Assembly (NCBI GenBank): GCA_015654475.1 | Contig: JAATGV010000024.1 | Span: 1 to 60,299, forward strand | Reading direction: 5' to 3' | Length of the DNA: 60,299 nt | DNA from: Actinomycetales bacterium | GTDB taxonomy: Bacteria > Actinomycetota > Actinomycetes > Actinomycetales > Microbacteriaceae | Shown here: positions 39,021 to 48,918 of the stretch, one piece after another | Numbering within the stretch: position 1 is the stretch's first letter | Layout: each line of letters opens with the position of its first letter | Made by a program: the position numbers and the translations under genes | Notes under the pieces: generated by a model | The model's database searches: none | Told to the model about the DNA's origin: nothing | Seen by the model: the letters and a program-made list of their open reading frames with translations, nothing else

Positions 39021-39222
39021 ATCGCTTCTTCCTCGTGACAATGACACATCACGAGGACGCTTGCGCGCGGTACCACCTCGCTTGCCGAGCGCAACGCCCG
39101 ACCGCTTGTTCGTCGGCTGTGACGGGCCGGACCCGCCCGGTTCTACTTGGCAAGTGGATGAAGCCTGCTGTTCTTCCGGGTGCTCCCCGGTGATAGCCGG
39201 ATCAGTGCAGGTTCGAGTTTAG
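39021..39222 (-). promoter_or_regulatory. Translational T-box leader of ileS
   Basis: On the minus strand the T-box core GGTGGTACCGCG lies at 39066-39077. The stem I segment GGCTATCACCGGGG shows the Ile specifier AUC at 39192-39194. A 9-bp hairpin pairs TCACGAGGA (complement of 39030-39038, holding the Shine-Dalgarno) with TCCTCGTGA (complement of 39049-39057). Uncharged tRNA-Ile would free the ribosome-binding site. This is the class II translational T-box known for actinobacterial ileS. There is no terminator. Confidence 0.88.
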
Positions 39223-39304
39223 CGCGACTTGTTCGGCAACGCGCGCACGAAAGCTAAACATCTAAGGCATCGCACACCCAAGCGGGAATGGCCTCGCCCG
39301 GCGC

Positions 39305-40567
39305 TTACTCCTGAGTAACCAGCCATTCATGCAAGCCCTTCGAGACGGCGCCTTCAGAGTTCACGATCTTCTGCACTCTCTCTCGCATCGCCGCGTCACG
39401 CGAAGAACTGACGCAGGTGCCCTGCGGCTCGTCGCTGCCAAGCGAACACCATCGATACTTGCTGCCCTGCTTGTTATAGGAAGCCACCCATGCGACATCC
39501 GACACTTTCCACGATCCGGCGGCGTCACCGGCGAATTGAAATCGCACGGTAAGTCCCTGGTCGTTCACGGCGCGCGACACGTCTCCTGCAGACTCGGTCA
39601 CTGTGTTGCCGAGGCCGTACACGATCCACGTGCCCTTGTAATACTCGATCGGCTGAGCACAGTGGCAGCCGTGCCCATAGATCACATCGAATTGCCCAGA
39701 ATCGGCCATTTCGTGGGCGGTCGCGATCTGGTAGCTGTCGGCAGTGGTGAGATATTCCTGAAGCGAATGGATCGCCCCCATCACCACATCCGCACCGTCC
39801 GCCCTCGCCTTCTTCGCCTTGGCAATCGCCGCAGCGATGTCCTCTTCGCCTGCGGAGCCTTCACGGAAACGATCGACCTGCCAGCTCTCATCGGCCACAA
39901 ACCCATTCAGGCTCGCCGTGCCTTGAATGAGCGCAACCTTTCCTCCACTCGCGGACAGGACCAACGCCGAACCCGAATCGCTCTCCGAGGCATAGCTGCC
40001 CGTGTGCTGCAAGCCGGCAGCATCGAGGGTTTTCAGGGTGCGCTCGATACCAGCCGTGCCCTGATCGAGCGCGTGATTGCTCGCGGTGCTGCACGCGTCG
40101 TATCCGACGGCCTTGATCGCCGTGACGACCTCGGGAGGGATATTGAAGATGGGGTAATCGGAATACGGCCCACCCTTCTTGGCTACGGGAGTCTCAAGGT
40201 GGCAGATCGCCAAGTCCGACTGCTTGATGTAGTCGCTCTGGCCCGCGAAGAGAGGGTCGAAGTCGAAATTCTCACCGTCGTGGGTCTTGGCATCGATAGC
40301 GAAATTCTTCCATAGCCCCTCGTGAAACAGCATGTCGCCCGTCACCATGACGGTGAAACAGTTCACCTCGGGGCACTCGGGGCCGATCCCGGGTTCGCCC
40401 GTTGTTGTGGCGCTCGGCGACTGCGTGGATTCAGTGGATTCGGCCGCGGCGCTTGTGGGCGCCTGCGTGGTAGAGGTCGTTGGGGCTGCGGTACACGCGG
40501 CCGCCCCCGCGAGAAAGACCACGACGCCTGCCGTGGCCAAGACCCTTCTTATTCTCATTCGCTGCAT
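39305..40567 (-). CDS. CapA-family metallophosphatase-fold lipoprotein
   Basis: 420 residues from the ATG at 40567 with GGAGAAG 5 nt upstream. The N-terminus MQRMRIRRVLATAGVVVFLAGAAAC is a signal with a lipoprotein-like Cys, then a Thr/Ser-rich linker. The core matches the CapA/PgsA fold: VMVTGDMLFHEGLW, AICHLETPV, CSTASNHALDQGTAGIERTL and IYGHGCHCAQPIEYY. Such proteins are linked to poly-gamma-glutamate synthesis or to wall-polymer handling, but no pgsBC genes are present, so the role is open. Confidence 0.85.
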   Translation of the reverse strand: MQRMRIRRVLATAGVVVFLAGAAACTAAPTTSTTQAPTSAAAESTESTQSPSATTTGEPGIGPECPEVNCFTVMVTGDMLFHEGLWKNFAIDAKTHDGENFDFDPLFAGQSDYIKQSDLAICHLETPVAKKGGPYSDYPIFNIPPEVVTAIKAVGYDACSTASNHALDQGTAGIERTLKTLDAAGLQHTGSYASESDSGSALVLSASGGKVALIQGTASLNGFVADESWQVDRFREGSAGEEDIAAAIAKAKKARADGADVVMGAIHSLQEYLTTADSYQIATAHEMADSGQFDVIYGHGCHCAQPIEYYKGTWIVYGLGNTVTESAGDVSRAVNDQGLTVRFQFAGDAAGSWKVSDVAWVASYNKQGSKYRWCSLGSDEPQGTCVSSSRDAAMRERVQKIVNSEGAVSKGLHEWLVTQE

Positions 40568-40685
40568 CACGACTTCTCCGATCGGCAGTAGATCACCCGT
40601 TACTGATCGCGTGAGGATGATTCAGCAGACACCACGCACACGGCCGCAGGCAAGAAGCACTCTATTCGGAAATATCCGCCCGGCG

Positions 40686-41519
40686 TTAGCGACCGTTGCG
40701 CGCGGCGACGGCATCGTCATTGATAGCCGCCGCCGCAACGATCCGCGGTGAACCTGCGACAACCCAGTAGGCGACGCCGACGAGAAAAGCGCCGCCTACC
40801 AGGTTGCCGAGCCCGACCCAGAGCAGGTTGGTTGCGAAGTGCCCGATCGTGGCACCCTCCAGCCCTGAGAAAAGTCCGATGGAATACGTGGTCATGTTGG
40901 CAATGACATGCTCAAACCCCGATGCAATGAATGCGAGCAACGCCCAGAAGATGACAACCAGCTTGGCGCCATCGCTGGTGAGTCGCGCACACATCCAAAT
41001 CGCCAAACACACAAGAAAGTTGCACAGCATGCCGCGAAAGAACAGCTCGGTCGGGCCCTCTTCCGCTTTTGCCCTGAGCATCGACTCAAGCATGTCGCCA
41101 GCGGCTTTGTTTGCATGCAGAACACCGGAAACGGCGACAAGGCCGCCGAAGACGAGAGCACCGAGAAGGTTCGTGACGAAGGTGAACAGAAGCGCGCCGA
41201 CGGCATGACCCGGTTTGATCGACCGCATGAGCGAGCCCTGGGTGAGTGTCATCATGCTTGAGGTGGCCAGCTCACCGCCGGCAAACACGACGAGTGTCAA
41301 CGCAACGCCGAAAACGAGACCGCTGACAAGCTTGACCATGCCAGAGTCATTGGCAAGCAATGGACCGGCTGTCGAGACCATAAGCACGACCGCAACGCCG
41401 ATGTAGGCACCGGCAAGCATTCCAGCAACCGTGAATCGGAGAGGTGCGCGCGTCGCCTCGACCTTGTGAATCGCGGCGTCCGACTGAACCTTCATCGCAT
41501 CTTCAATGGACAGCACCAC
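40686..41519 (-). CDS. Formate/nitrite transporter (FNT) family channel
   Basis: 277 residues from a GTG at 41519 (a second GTG follows at 41516). Six membrane segments are seen with the FNT signatures FAGGELATSSMMTLTQG and FFRGMLCNFLVCLAIWM, and EHVIANMT near the last pore helix. Relatives conduct formate or nitrite through the inner membrane. No formate or nitrite enzyme genes are close by, so the substrate is unknown. Confidence 0.9.
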   Translation of the reverse strand: MVLSIEDAMKVQSDAAIHKVEATRAPLRFTVAGMLAGAYIGVAVVLMVSTAGPLLANDSGMVKLVSGLVFGVALTLVVFAGGELATSSMMTLTQGSLMRSIKPGHAVGALLFTFVTNLLGALVFGGLVAVSGVLHANKAAGDMLESMLRAKAEEGPTELFFRGMLCNFLVCLAIWMCARLTSDGAKLVVIFWALLAFIASGFEHVIANMTTYSIGLFSGLEGATIGHFATNLLWVGLGNLVGGAFLVGVAYWVVAGSPRIVAAAAINDDAVAARNGR

Positions 41520-41737
41520 GACAGGCTAGCGCGCCCACACCGCGTGGTTCGATTCTGTGGGTGGCGACTACAACTCAAACGAGGTCAGGAACTGAGAGCT
41601 TGTGGAGTTCCACCATCCGGCATGGTTCGGCACTCGGAAAAGAGGCCGCCGCGGATACCGCTCACGCCCACCGCGCACGCTCTGGTGCCGAACTGCGTCC
41701 GGATGCCGCCCCCGATCGGATGCTCTAGCCTGATTGG
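41520..41737. other. Gene-free gap between FNT and GNAT genes
   Basis: This 218-bp gap lies between divergent genes and should carry two promoters. A few frames cross it but have no ribosome-binding site. No clear hairpin or operator was seen. Confidence 0.4.
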
Positions 41738-42169
41738 ATGATCATCCGCCCCTTCATCGATACAGACGAAGATGCCGTTGTCGCGCTCTGGGCCGAGTGC
41801 GGCCTGACCCGGGCCTGGAACGACCCGCGACACGACATCGCACGCAAGCTCCAGGTACAGCGTGAGCTGTTTCTCGTCGCGGAGGCCGATGGAAATGTGG
41901 TCGGCACCGCGATGGCCGGATACGAAGGGCACCGAGGTTGGGTCAACTATTTGGCGGTGGCACCCTCCCATCAAGGATCGGGCGTTGGTCGGGGCCTGAT
42001 GGACGAGGTCGAGCGGCTCATGCTGCAACGCGGCTGTCCCAAAATCAATATCCAAGTGCGCGAAGACAATGTGGGAGCGCTCAAGTTCTATGAGGCAATC
42101 GGATTCGTCGCAGACGCATCGGTGAGCCTCGGCAAACGCCTCATCCCCGACAATCCTGAACCTGCGTGA
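41738..42169 (+). CDS. GNAT acetyltransferase (YpeA-like)
   Basis: 143 residues. The N-terminus MIIRPFIDTDEDAVVALWAECGLTRAWNDP and the acetyl-CoA loop VAPSHQGSGVGRGLMDEVE are typical of the YpeA group. INIQVREDNVGALKFYEAIGF forms the C-terminal GNAT motif. Substrate unknown. It stands alone, between the FNT channel and manA. Confidence 0.88.
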   Translation: MIIRPFIDTDEDAVVALWAECGLTRAWNDPRHDIARKLQVQRELFLVAEADGNVVGTAMAGYEGHRGWVNYLAVAPSHQGSGVGRGLMDEVERLMLQRGCPKINIQVREDNVGALKFYEAIGFVADASVSLGKRLIPDNPEPA

Positions 42170-42316
42170 CAATCTCCGCCCTGGTTGCAGTCTGAGCGGT
42201 TCGCCGTCGCGGTAGTGACCATTCGTTGCAGCCCCAAGCCTCCACGGCAGCACCTACTCACCAACAGCCAGCATCGACAGTGCGGCTCCTTTATCCTTTT
42301 CAGCTAGCGGAAGGTT

Positions 42317-43510
42317 TCAGGCAGCAGAAGGCGATGTAACGAATACGCTCGCGCCATCAGGCCCGGCGACAATTGAGATGTCGCCCTCGGACGCGGCAAA
42401 AAAGCCGGCATCTCCCCGGACAAGACTGGTGTCGCCGACATTCACCGACCCGCTGATGACGAGCGCAATTCGGGCGCCATCACCACCTATCACAGCCACC
42501 GCCTCGGGTCTCAGGTCGAAACGTTCGACCTGGAACTCTGCAACGGGTGGTTGGTACAACACGCGGGTCGAGCCACCCTGTTCAGAAGTGACCGGCTCAA
42601 CCAACAACGGGTTCGACACCACGAATTTGACCACGTTCTCCAGCTCGGCAACATCGATGTGCTTAGGAGTGAGACCGCCGCGCAACACGTTGTCAGACGC
42701 GGCCATGACCTCAATGCCCAGACCCGAAAGGTAGGCATGTACGAGTCCAGCGTCCAGGTAAAGAGCTTGGCCAGGCAGCAGGTGCACGCGATTCAGCAGC
42801 AACGCTGCGGCAACCCCGGGATCACCCGGGTAGAACGAGCCAAGGAGACGAACAGTCTCAGCATCCTCCCCGCTCGCATCGTGTGAGACCTCGACGAGGA
42901 CCTCGACGAAATGCCGCGCGTCCTGGCCGCCCGTCAAGAGCAGGGTCAGTGCGTTCGAAAGGGCATCGGCAGGATGTGAACCCGCGAGCACAGTGTTGAG
43001 CTTCGTCCAAAAATGCTGGCCGTCTTGCGGCTCACCGAGAATCGACACGAAGCCCGCTCGCGCACGGGCCGGGCTGCGAAAGCCACTCAACGCATCGAAT
43101 TGCGACAAGGCCACGATCATTTCTGGTTTGTGTCGCGGATCTTTGTAATTGCGGAACGAGGCGTCGCGAGGGATGCCCGCCGCCTCTTCTGCGGCAAACC
43201 CCTCCTGGGCCTGCGCCATGGTCGGGTGGACTTGCAGTGACAGCGGCTCCGCCGCGGCAAGAACCTTCATCAGGTATGGCAGCTCGGGACCAAAATTCTG
43301 CACGCTTCGCTGCCCGAGCGCCGCCACAGGATCTGCCGCAATGACCTCGGGAAGAGGCTGCACTCCATCCACCCGAGAAGGCGCACCTGGATGCGCGCCC
43401 AGCCACATCTCAGCAAGTGGGCCTCCCGTTTCCTCAACCCCGAGGAGCTCGGGAATGGCCGTCGGCGACCCCCAGGCGTAGGGACGGATATCGTTCGTGA
43501 TATGCAGCAT
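42317..43510 (-). CDS. manA: Mannose-6-phosphate isomerase, class I
   Basis: 397 residues from the ATG at 43510 (MLHITNDIRPYAWGSPTAIPELL), chosen by the conserved N-terminus; the ribosome-binding site is poor. Zinc ligands lie in LSLQVHPTMAQA and HKPEMIVAL, and the active-site segment in YLDAGLVHAYLSGLGIEVMAASDNVLRGGLTPKH. It interconverts mannose-6-P and fructose-6-P for GDP-mannose and wall glycan supply. It is divergent from valS with a 244-bp gap. Confidence 0.95.
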   Translation of the reverse strand: MLHITNDIRPYAWGSPTAIPELLGVEETGGPLAEMWLGAHPGAPSRVDGVQPLPEVIAADPVAALGQRSVQNFGPELPYLMKVLAAAEPLSLQVHPTMAQAQEGFAAEEAAGIPRDASFRNYKDPRHKPEMIVALSQFDALSGFRSPARARAGFVSILGEPQDGQHFWTKLNTVLAGSHPADALSNALTLLLTGGQDARHFVEVLVEVSHDASGEDAETVRLLGSFYPGDPGVAAALLLNRVHLLPGQALYLDAGLVHAYLSGLGIEVMAASDNVLRGGLTPKHIDVAELENVVKFVVSNPLLVEPVTSEQGGSTRVLYQPPVAEFQVERFDLRPEAVAVIGGDGARIALVISGSVNVGDTSLVRGDAGFFAASEGDISIVAGPDGASVFVTSPSAA

Positions 43511-43754
43511 GCCTTCTACGGTAGAGCATCCTCGCAACACCCTTCCGCCCCTCCTTGCGACGAGGGCCTCATCCATTCGCGGAATGTCCAGACCGCTGAT
43601 CCGCTTGTATCCAGGTCGCCGGCCCCATGCCTGCACGGGGTAACGCCCTTGCTCCGCGGCCAGACGCTAGAATCATGCATTACCGACAACAATCAGGCAC
43701 TAAGCCCTCCCGTGGGGCATGACGCAGTGCCGCACACAGAAACCCGGAGCACCC

Positions 43755-46364
43755 GTGTCTGAACCGATCATCGACACCATTCCCGAGAAGCCAGCACTAG
43801 AAGGCCTCGAAAACAAATGGAATGAGTTGTGGAGCAAGCGAGGCACCTACCGCTTCGACCGTGATGCCGCCCGTGCAAGCGGAATCTATTCGATCGACAC
43901 TCCGCCGCCCACTGCTTCGGGCTCACTGCACATCGGCCACGCCTTCAGCTACACCCACACCGATATCATCGCGCGCTACAAGCGGATGACCGGCCTCGAA
44001 GTGTTCTACCCGATGGGTTGGGACGACAACGGCCTTCCCACTGAGCGCCGAGTGCAGAACTACTTCGGCGTACGCTGCGATCCACGCGTGCCATACGACC
44101 CCGACTTCGAGCCGCCCCAACGCGGCGGAGACAACAAATCGAGCCGCGCTGCTGACCAGATTCCGATCAGTCGCCGTAACTTCATCGCTCTTTGCGAAGA
44201 GCTCACTGTCGAAGACGAGAAGCTGTTCGAAGAAGTGTGGCGCACCATTGGCCTCTCGGTCGACTGGGCACAGACCTATCGCACCATTGGTGAAGAATCA
44301 CTCTTCGTCTCGCAACTCGCATTCCTGCGCAACCTCGAACGCGGCGAGGCCTATCAGGCACTCGCGCCCACACTCTGGGATGTGACGTTCCGCACCGCCG
44401 TCGCCCAGGCAGAACTCGAAGACCGCGAACAGCCCGGCGCATACCACGACCTCGCATTCCATGGCCCGGATGGTGACATCACCATTGCGACCACCCGACC
44501 AGAGCTGCTACCCAGCTGCGTCGCTCTGGTCGCCCATCCCGACGACGAGCGCTACCAGAGCCTGTTCGGCACAACTGTGCGCACCCCCGTTTTCGGGGTC
44601 GAGGTGCCTGTTCTTGCACACCACCTCGCCGAGAAAGACAAGGGCACTGGCATCGCGATGGTGTGTACCTTCGGCGACACCACCGATGTCGTATGGTGGC
44701 GCGAGCTCAGCCTGCCCAACCGATCGTTGCTTGGGTTCGACGGGCGGTTCCAGGCAGAGACCCCCGATTGGTTGGCCTCCGATTCGGCTCGTGACGCTTA
44801 TGCCCAGCTCGGAGGCAAGACGGTGTTTTCCGCTCGCGCGGCCGTGGTCGAGCTCCTACAGACCAGCGGCGAGTTGCTCGCTGAGCCTAAGAAAATCACC
44901 CACCCCGTCAAGTTCTTCGAGAAGGGCGATAGGCCGCTCGAAATCGTTTCGACCCGACAGTGGTACATCATCAACGGCGCGAACGACGCCGAGTTGCAGG
45001 CCAAGCTGCTTCAGGCAGGCCGGGAACTCGAATGGTTCCCCGAGTTCATGCGCGTGCGGTTCGAGAACTGGGTAAACGGGCTCTCGGGTGACTGGCTGAT
45101 CAGCAGGCAACGCTATTTCGGTGTGCCGATCCCGGTCTGGTACGCACTCGACGAGAATGGCGAGGTCGACCACAACACGGTCCTCACACCGACCCGAGAA
45201 CAGTTGCCCGTCGATCCGTCCAGCGATGTCCCCCCCGGATACGACGAATCGCAGCGCGGCGCCCCCGGAGGATTCGTCGGCGAAGTCGACATCATGGATA
45301 CTTGGGCCACCTCATCGTTGACCCCCCAGATCGTCGGTGGCTGGGAACGCGACCAGGATCTCTGGAGCCTTGTGCATCCATTCTCGTTGCGCCCACAGGG
45401 TCAGGACATCATTCGCACCTGGCTGTTTTCGACCCTATTGCGCGCCCACTTGGAAGACGGCGAGTTGCCCTGGTCCGCGGCAGCGCTGTCCGGTTTCATC
45501 CTCGATCCCGATCGCAAGAAGATGTCCAAGTCGAAGGGCAACGTCGTCACTCCGCTCGGCCTGCTTCAGCAGCACGGATCGGATTCGGTCCGTTATTGGG
45601 CGGCGTCATCCAAGCTCGGCTCGGACGCGGCGTTCGACGCGAACGACCCCAAGCAGGTCAAGATCGGCCGACGCCTCGCCATCAAACTGCTCAACGCCTC
45701 CAAGCTGATCTACGGCTACTCGCTGCCAAGCCCCGACGCCATCATCACTCAACCTCTCGACTTAGACATGCTCGGCCGGCTTCAAGTCGTCGTGACCTCT
45801 GCAACTGCCGCCCTGGAACGCAACGATTTTGCGCGGGCACTCGAAGTGACCGAGCAGTTCTTCTGGGAGTTCTGCGACGACTATCTTGAACTCGTCAAAG
45901 AGCGGGCCTATGGATCGCGCGACATCGATGGTGGGCAGGCCTCAGCCGTTCTTGCCATGCGTCGCGCCCTCGACATCCTGCTTCGCCTTTTCGCGCCATA
46001 CCTCGTGTTCTCGACCGAAGAGGTATGGAGCTGGACGCACGCAGAGTCAGTGCATCTGCAGGGATGGCCCACTGCGGAAGAAGTCACTTTCGCACTGCTG
46101 CCCGCCGATGTCGAGGCTGCCTCCGGCGTGTTCTCTGCGCTCAGCGAGGCGCTGATCGGCCTGCGACGTGCCAAGACAGACGCGAAAGTGCCGCAACGAA
46201 CGGCTGTGCGTCGCGCCGAACTCACCGCGCCGGAACACACAGTCGGGCTCCTTGAGCGCGCCGCCGACGACCTCAAGGCGGTCGCACGAATCAGCGAACT
46301 CACGCTCACCGTCGCGGACGGGTCCATCCAGGTCGCTGCAGTGGAACTCGAATCGAACGAATAG
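43755..46364 (+). CDS. valS: Valyl-tRNA synthetase
   Basis: 869 residues from the GTG at 43755, which has GGAG 8 nt upstream; an ATG at 43719 in the same frame is less likely. The HIGH motif is in PTASGSLHIGHAFS, KMSKS in DRKKMSKSKGNVV, and the CP1 editing domain lies in between. The C-terminal region is short, without a long coiled coil, as in the shorter actinobacterial ValS. Unlike ileS its frame is unbroken. No T-box was recognised upstream. Confidence 0.96.
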   Translation: MSEPIIDTIPEKPALEGLENKWNELWSKRGTYRFDRDAARASGIYSIDTPPPTASGSLHIGHAFSYTHTDIIARYKRMTGLEVFYPMGWDDNGLPTERRVQNYFGVRCDPRVPYDPDFEPPQRGGDNKSSRAADQIPISRRNFIALCEELTVEDEKLFEEVWRTIGLSVDWAQTYRTIGEESLFVSQLAFLRNLERGEAYQALAPTLWDVTFRTAVAQAELEDREQPGAYHDLAFHGPDGDITIATTRPELLPSCVALVAHPDDERYQSLFGTTVRTPVFGVEVPVLAHHLAEKDKGTGIAMVCTFGDTTDVVWWRELSLPNRSLLGFDGRFQAETPDWLASDSARDAYAQLGGKTVFSARAAVVELLQTSGELLAEPKKITHPVKFFEKGDRPLEIVSTRQWYIINGANDAELQAKLLQAGRELEWFPEFMRVRFENWVNGLSGDWLISRQRYFGVPIPVWYALDENGEVDHNTVLTPTREQLPVDPSSDVPPGYDESQRGAPGGFVGEVDIMDTWATSSLTPQIVGGWERDQDLWSLVHPFSLRPQGQDIIRTWLFSTLLRAHLEDGELPWSAAALSGFILDPDRKKMSKSKGNVVTPLGLLQQHGSDSVRYWAASSKLGSDAAFDANDPKQVKIGRRLAIKLLNASKLIYGYSLPSPDAIITQPLDLDMLGRLQVVVTSATAALERNDFARALEVTEQFFWEFCDDYLELVKERAYGSRDIDGGQASAVLAMRRALDILLRLFAPYLVFSTEEVWSWTHAESVHLQGWPTAEEVTFALLPADVEAASGVFSALSEALIGLRRAKTDAKVPQRTAVRRAELTAPEHTVGLLERAADDLKAVARISELTLTVADGSIQVAAVELESNE

Positions 46365-46524
46365 CGCGCAGTGCTGCGTGTCCTTAAGACGTCGACCAGG
46401 TTGGCACGCCGAGGATGACCGCGTGTGTAGCTCATGCACAACAATGGCCGTGTCGCGGAATAGCGGCCAGCGCTGTGTGTTGCTAACGGTGAGGCGGATT
46501 CACCGCCTAGGTAAGGAGTTGGCG

Positions 46525-46755
46525 ATGAAAATTGGAAGCCGCTGGGCCATCGGAGAACAGGCCCCAGAATCCATTCCTGCTGAAATGGTCGCGCTTATCG
46601 ACGCGCATGAGGCGACGTTGGATGACCGCGAGCGCTCCGACTATTCCTGGACCTTGTCCTGGACAGAGGGGCACCCCAACGTACGCATAGATGACGGCAC
46701 CGAGATTCTGTGGGACAAGTCTTCAGACTCTCCATACGTGCGAAGCATGTGCTAA
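46525..46755 (+). CDS. Small hypothetical protein
   Basis: 76 residues from an ATG at 46525 with a strong AAGGAG 7 nt upstream. The product MKIGSRWAIGEQAPESIPAE..., ending SPYVRSMC, is acidic and has no membrane segment; Trp-rich TLSWTEGH and ILWDKSSD are notable. No family recognised. It stands alone between valS and the M3 peptidase gene. Confidence 0.55.
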   Translation: MKIGSRWAIGEQAPESIPAEMVALIDAHEATLDDRERSDYSWTLSWTEGHPNVRIDDGTEILWDKSSDSPYVRSMC

Positions 46756-46865
46756 TGGCCGCGTGACGAACGCCGCTGGTCACGCCAGCGGCGTCGACGG
46801 CAAGCGACAGCGGATCTGAAACACAGACCGGAACGGGCCGGACGGAAAAAGCTATCGTTGTACGC

Positions 46866-48902
46866 ATGTCTAACCCGTTGTTGCGCCCGAGTACGCTGCC
46901 CTACGGCCTTCCGCCGTTTCCCGATATCCGCGACGAGCACTATCTGCCCGCGTTTGATGCCGCATTCGCCGAGCAGCGTGCGGAAGTCGATGCCATCGTG
47001 GCGCTCGATGAGCCCGCGACGTTTGAGAACACCATTGTTGCGCTGGAAAAGTCGGGGCAGAACCTTCGCCGCGTCGAAGCCGCCTTCTACAACGTGTCGT
47101 CAAGCAATTCGAACCCGGTGCTCGATGACATCGAAGCCCAGATCGCACCGCTATATGCCGCGCACCGCGACGCGATCCAGCTCAATGCTGAGCTTTTCGC
47201 GCGCATCCGCACCGTATACGCAGCAAGACACGACCTCGACCCAGAGGCGCGCTATCTCGTCGAGAGGTACCACGTCGAGGGTGTCCTGGCCGGAGCAGGT
47301 CTCGACATGGACGCCCGGCTGCAACTCGCTGCATACAATGCCCAACTCGCGGAACTCAACACGCGATTCGACCAGAATCTACAGGCTGACACGGTCGAGC
47401 TTGCCGTCGTTTTCGACAACGCCGACGAACTCGACGGCCTCGACGCCGGTCAGCTTTCGGCCACTGCGGAAGCAGCGCACGAGCGCGGCCTCGACGGCAA
47501 ATACGTGGTCACGCTCATCCTATTCACCGGGCATCCCTTCCTCACGCAGCTGACCAATCGGGCAAGCAGGGAACGCATCATGGCTGCGTCACGGGCCCGC
47601 GGCATCCATGGTGGAGAGCACGACAATCAGCAGACAGTGCTCGAGATCGCGCGGATCAGGGCCAAGCGTGCCGAGCTGTTGGGTTTCGCCAACCACTCCG
47701 CATGGGTTGCGGCAGATTCGACGGCGAAAGATCCGGAGGCCATCGCCCGCATGCTCGGCACGCTCGCCCCCGCCGCAGTTCGCAACGCCCGGAACGAGGC
47801 CGACGCGCTGCGTGACATCGCCGTGGCTGACGGGATCACGCAAATCGAGGCATGGGATTGGGGCTTCTATACCGAGAAGGCTCGCCAGGCCAAGTACAGC
47901 GTAGATACAGCGGCCATGAAACCCTACTTCGAGTTGGACCGAGTGTTGGAAGACGGCGTCTTCTTCGCGGCGACGCGGCTGTATGGCATCACCTTCAGCG
48001 AGCGCCCCGACCTGGTCTCCTACCATCCCGACGCCCGCATCTGGGAAGTCTTCGACGAAGACCGCTCAGCCCTCGGGCTTTTCATCGGCGATTACTACGC
48101 TCGCGACTCGAAACGCGGCGGCGCATGGATGAACTCGCTCGTCGACCAGAACACGTTGCTCGGCATGGATCATGCGGTCGTCGTCAATAACATGAACATC
48201 CCCAGGCCCGCAGCCGGAGAACCGACGCTGCTCACCTTCGATGAAGTCGAGACTGCCTTTCATGAGTTCGGCCACGCACTGCACGGCCTGTTCGCACACG
48301 TCAGATATCCCAGCCTGGCAGGCACGAATGTCGCTCGCGACTTCGTCGAGTTTCCAAGCCAGGTGAACGAGATGTTGATGCTCTGGCCCGAAGTACTTGC
48401 CAACTACGCCAAGCACTATCAATCGGGCGAACCCCTTCCCCCTGAGTGGATCGAAGCGCTCGAGGCCTCAACCGGATTCAACCAAGGTTTCGAAACCACC
48501 GAATATCTTGCGGCCAGTCTGCTCGACCAGACGTGGCATCGGCTCTCCGCGAAGGGTGCCGAAGGGGTCTCAGACGTCGGGTCGTTCGCGGCAGCCGCCC
48601 TCGCCGCCGCCGGTGTCGACGTACCCTTCATCCCGCCACGCTATGCCTCCACGTACTTTCAGCACACATTCTCCGGCGGTTACGACGCCGGATACTACTC
48701 CTACATCTGGAGTGAGGTGCTCGACGCAGACACCGTGGAATGGTTTATCGACAACGGCGGACTCACCCGAGCCAACGGGGAGCGCTTTCGTCAACGCCTG
48801 CTCGGCGTCGGCGGCTCGCACGACCCTCTGGACGCTTACCGAAGTTTTCGAGGTCGAGATGCCGTCATCGAACCTTTGCTGCGCCGACGCGGGCTCGAGT
48901 AA
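46866..48902 (+). CDS. M3-family metallopeptidase (peptidyl-dipeptidase Dcp-like)
   Basis: 678 residues, full length. The zinc motif is FHEFGHALHG, with the third ligand in the following FVEFPSQVNEMLML. The N-terminus (NPLLRPSTLPYGLPPFPDIRDEHYLPAFDAA) and the C-terminal FQHTFSGGYDAGYYSYIWSEVLDADTV are typical of Dcp/oligopeptidase A enzymes, which trim short peptides in the cytoplasm. No signal peptide is present. Confidence 0.95.
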   Translation: MSNPLLRPSTLPYGLPPFPDIRDEHYLPAFDAAFAEQRAEVDAIVALDEPATFENTIVALEKSGQNLRRVEAAFYNVSSSNSNPVLDDIEAQIAPLYAAHRDAIQLNAELFARIRTVYAARHDLDPEARYLVERYHVEGVLAGAGLDMDARLQLAAYNAQLAELNTRFDQNLQADTVELAVVFDNADELDGLDAGQLSATAEAAHERGLDGKYVVTLILFTGHPFLTQLTNRASRERIMAASRARGIHGGEHDNQQTVLEIARIRAKRAELLGFANHSAWVAADSTAKDPEAIARMLGTLAPAAVRNARNEADALRDIAVADGITQIEAWDWGFYTEKARQAKYSVDTAAMKPYFELDRVLEDGVFFAATRLYGITFSERPDLVSYHPDARIWEVFDEDRSALGLFIGDYYARDSKRGGAWMNSLVDQNTLLGMDHAVVVNNMNIPRPAAGEPTLLTFDEVETAFHEFGHALHGLFAHVRYPSLAGTNVARDFVEFPSQVNEMLMLWPEVLANYAKHYQSGEPLPPEWIEALEASTGFNQGFETTEYLAASLLDQTWHRLSAKGAEGVSDVGSFAAAALAAAGVDVPFIPPRYASTYFQHTFSGGYDAGYYSYIWSEVLDADTVEWFIDNGGLTRANGERFRQRLLGVGGSHDPLDAYRSFRGRDAVIEPLLRRRGLE

Positions 48903-48918
48903 GGCGTTTCGTGTCTAT

